Virus record (IMG/VR): IMGVR_UViG_3300021959_000518
Coordinates: 1-20,639 of that record
Length of the DNA stretch: 20,639 nucleotides
DNA from: a virus
Direction: 5' to 3' (one strand)
Below the pieces are notes generated by a model, which was not told the DNA's origin, searched no databases, and worked only from the letters and a program-made list of their open reading frames with translations. The position numbers were made by a program, and so were the translations under genes. This document shows positions 19,778 through 20,639 of this stretch, piece after piece; positions within the stretch are counted from its first letter, which is position 1; the number at the start of each line of letters is the position of its first letter.

Positions 19778-19918
19778 TTATGCCATCTTAGATTTAGTCT
19801 TTTTCTTTTTCTTTTTAAACATAGCTAGTTTTTTAAAATCAGCACCAGTCAACTTGTTCTTTGGCTTTGCCATGTTAGCAATCTTTTTTTGTTTTGATGA
19901 ATATACTTTTCCTGGCAT
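19778..19918 (-). CDS. Tiny lysine-rich protein (46 aa)
   Basis: The product reads MPGKVYSSKQKKIANMAKPK, then NKLTGADFKKLAMF and a basic end with six lysines in a row. MPGKVYxSKQKKIA...NKLTGADFKKL is a small-protein type I recognise from marine phages. GGGAG precedes the ATG, two bases after the upstream stop, and the TAA stop is followed immediately by the ATG of the 392-residue gene. The ORF is too short for most gene callers. Function unknown; nucleic-acid binding inside the head is conceivable because of its charge. Confidence 0.75.
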   Translation of the reverse strand: MPGKVYSSKQKKIANMAKPKNKLTGADFKKLAMFKKKKKKTKSKMA

Positions 19919-19920
19919 GA

Positions 19921-20202
19921 TTATAATCTCCCATAATAAAGTTCAGTTGCACCATATACTTTAAGTTTTTTCATAAGATCAGGAATATCGCTGGCAAAAA
20001 AATCAAAGTTATGTCCACTTGCATAATATCCATTACCCTCTTTAAAAACACTAATAGCATCTTCTAAATTTGGACCGATGAATTGAGCTATTACTCCATA
20101 ATCCTCACCCACTTGCTCAACCCTACCTTCTGGCATATCAGTTAATGGGCTAGCCTTTTGTAAATTTGCTAAAGCACCAATGTCATTGGGTACATTTTGC
20201 AT
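19921..20202 (-). CDS. Hypothetical protein (93 aa)
   Basis: The product starts MQNVPNDIGALANLQKASPL and contains PEGRVEQVGEDYGVIAQF, GNGYYASGHNFDFFASDIPD and a C-terminal YGATELYYGRL. It is predicted to be a small alpha/beta protein without membrane segment. It begins two bases after the preceding stop and ends two bases before the tiny lysine-rich ORF. I do not recognise it. Its position upstream of polyvalent genes suggests it belongs to the same expression unit. Confidence 0.65.
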   Translation of the reverse strand: MQNVPNDIGALANLQKASPLTDMPEGRVEQVGEDYGVIAQFIGPNLEDAISVFKEGNGYYASGHNFDFFASDIPDLMKKLKVYGATELYYGRL

Positions 20203-20204
20203 AT

Positions 20205-20492
20205 CTACATTCCTATCTTTGGTGAACCATGACCAAGTATCTCATCCATGACGCTTCGCATATCGCCACTATCTACTTTCATGACCTTGACCTTAACGTC
20301 TCCATCCATTTCTTCGTAATCCTCTTCTTCCTCTTCTTCGTCTGGAAGCATCATTCCTTGATAACATAACAATAGAAAGTTAACTAACTGATCGTCAGAT
20401 AGCTCTAAACCTGGTGCATTATGAGGAAAACCCATCTTTTCCATGAAAAGTTCAGCGTTCTCTTCCATGTTCTCTATGTTGATATCAGCCAT
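20205..20492 (-). CDS. Acidic hypothetical protein (95 aa)
   Basis: The product starts MADINIENMEENAELFMEKM and has a helical part (LELSDDQLVNFLLLCYQGMM), then a strongly acidic stretch with six consecutive Glu, and a C-terminal part SGDMRSVMDEILGHGSP. A GGAG site precedes the ATG, which overlaps the end of the upstream gene by 8 bases. Acidic proteins of this size occur near portal and terminase genes in phages, but no specific function can be read. It may balance the many basic proteins encoded nearby. Confidence 0.65.
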   Translation of the reverse strand: MADINIENMEENAELFMEKMGFPHNAPGLELSDDQLVNFLLLCYQGMMLPDEEEEEEDYEEMDGDVKVKVMKVDSGDMRSVMDEILGHGSPKIGM

Positions 20493-20639
20493 ATTTTTCT
20501 CCTATAAGTTGCTTGATATTAGATACAAAACCCAAAGCGTAACAAATCCCTTCGCCCACTTTACTTATTACCTTAACTACCTTGCTCTTCTTACCATATC
20601 TTCCCTTGGATAAGTCATAAGCCATTTGTTTAGCCCAAG
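20485..20639 (-). CDS. C-terminal end of an unknown protein (5' end outside window)
   Basis: The frame is open from the right window edge to a TGA at 20485-20487, giving 50 residues that end KVVKVISKVGEGICYALGFV and SNIKQLIGEKYG. The stop overlaps the next start by 8 bases. An internal ATG (MAYDLSKGRYGKK...) without a clear ribosome site makes it more likely that the gene begins outside the window. The segment is basic with one short hydrophobic part. Too little is visible to name it. Confidence 0.5.
   Translation of the reverse strand, partial: WAKQMAYDLSKGRYGKKSKVVKVISKVGEGICYALGFVSNIKQLIGEKYG

Noticed and set aside
1-20639. tRNA genes, CRISPR array, integrase, transposase, attachment sites
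   Set aside because: All gaps are short and were read; none holds a cloverleaf, spaced direct repeats or mobile-element ends, and no ORF looks like a recombinase.

Overview
This window reads as part of an AT-rich marine tailed-phage genome (class Caudoviricetes), of the kind recovered from surface-ocean viromes and from phages of SAR11-like hosts. The reasons are an unbroken head/tail gene module, tightly packed genes with stop/start overlaps, many tiny lysine-rich proteins and no bacterial housekeeping genes. The host is an inference. Neither terminase nor portal is in the window; they probably lie beyond the right edge, upstream of the leftward transcription units. No tail-tape-measure gene is seen, and two head-tail adaptor-like genes are present, which fits a short-tailed (podovirus-like) particle, but the window ends before the tail module does.

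Almost everything is transcribed leftward (minus strand), so the reading order is right to left. From 20639 to 12417 there is a compact operon. It starts with the end of an unknown gene, small unknown proteins and a 392-aa polyvalent-type protein. A run of small conserved basic proteins follows, then an ADP-ribosyltransferase-like protein, a 355-aa protein with a ParB-like C-terminal domain, a protein with an outer-membrane-barrel-like C-terminus, and a 946-aa large polyvalent protein. Proteins of this class are thought to be packaged and injected to act in the newly infected cell.

Two plus-strand islands interrupt this layout (11317-12420 and 18371-18602). Each has its own sigma70-like promoter and ends on a four-base palindrome shared with the stop codon of the facing minus gene. 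The larger island carries a probable papain-like cysteine peptidase and a tiny lipoprotein, and it starts from a back-to-back divergent promoter region containing a 16-bp inverted repeat. These islands look like morons: independently expressed accessory genes.

From 11209 to 9495 small genes run leftward, including a SleB-type cell-wall hydrolase (endolysin), a zinc-ribbon protein and overlapping tiny ORFs. Then comes the head module: a GroES-like co-chaperonin, scaffold, a conserved small protein, a putative decoration protein and the major capsid protein, followed by a clear intrinsic terminator. The remaining genes, to position 1, are virion proteins: three of unknown role, two adaptor-like proteins flanking a glycine-repeat protein, another virion protein, a repeat-containing tail fibre and a LamG/concanavalin-like lectin protein cut by the window edge. 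No tRNA, CRISPR array, integrase or insertion sequence was seen.
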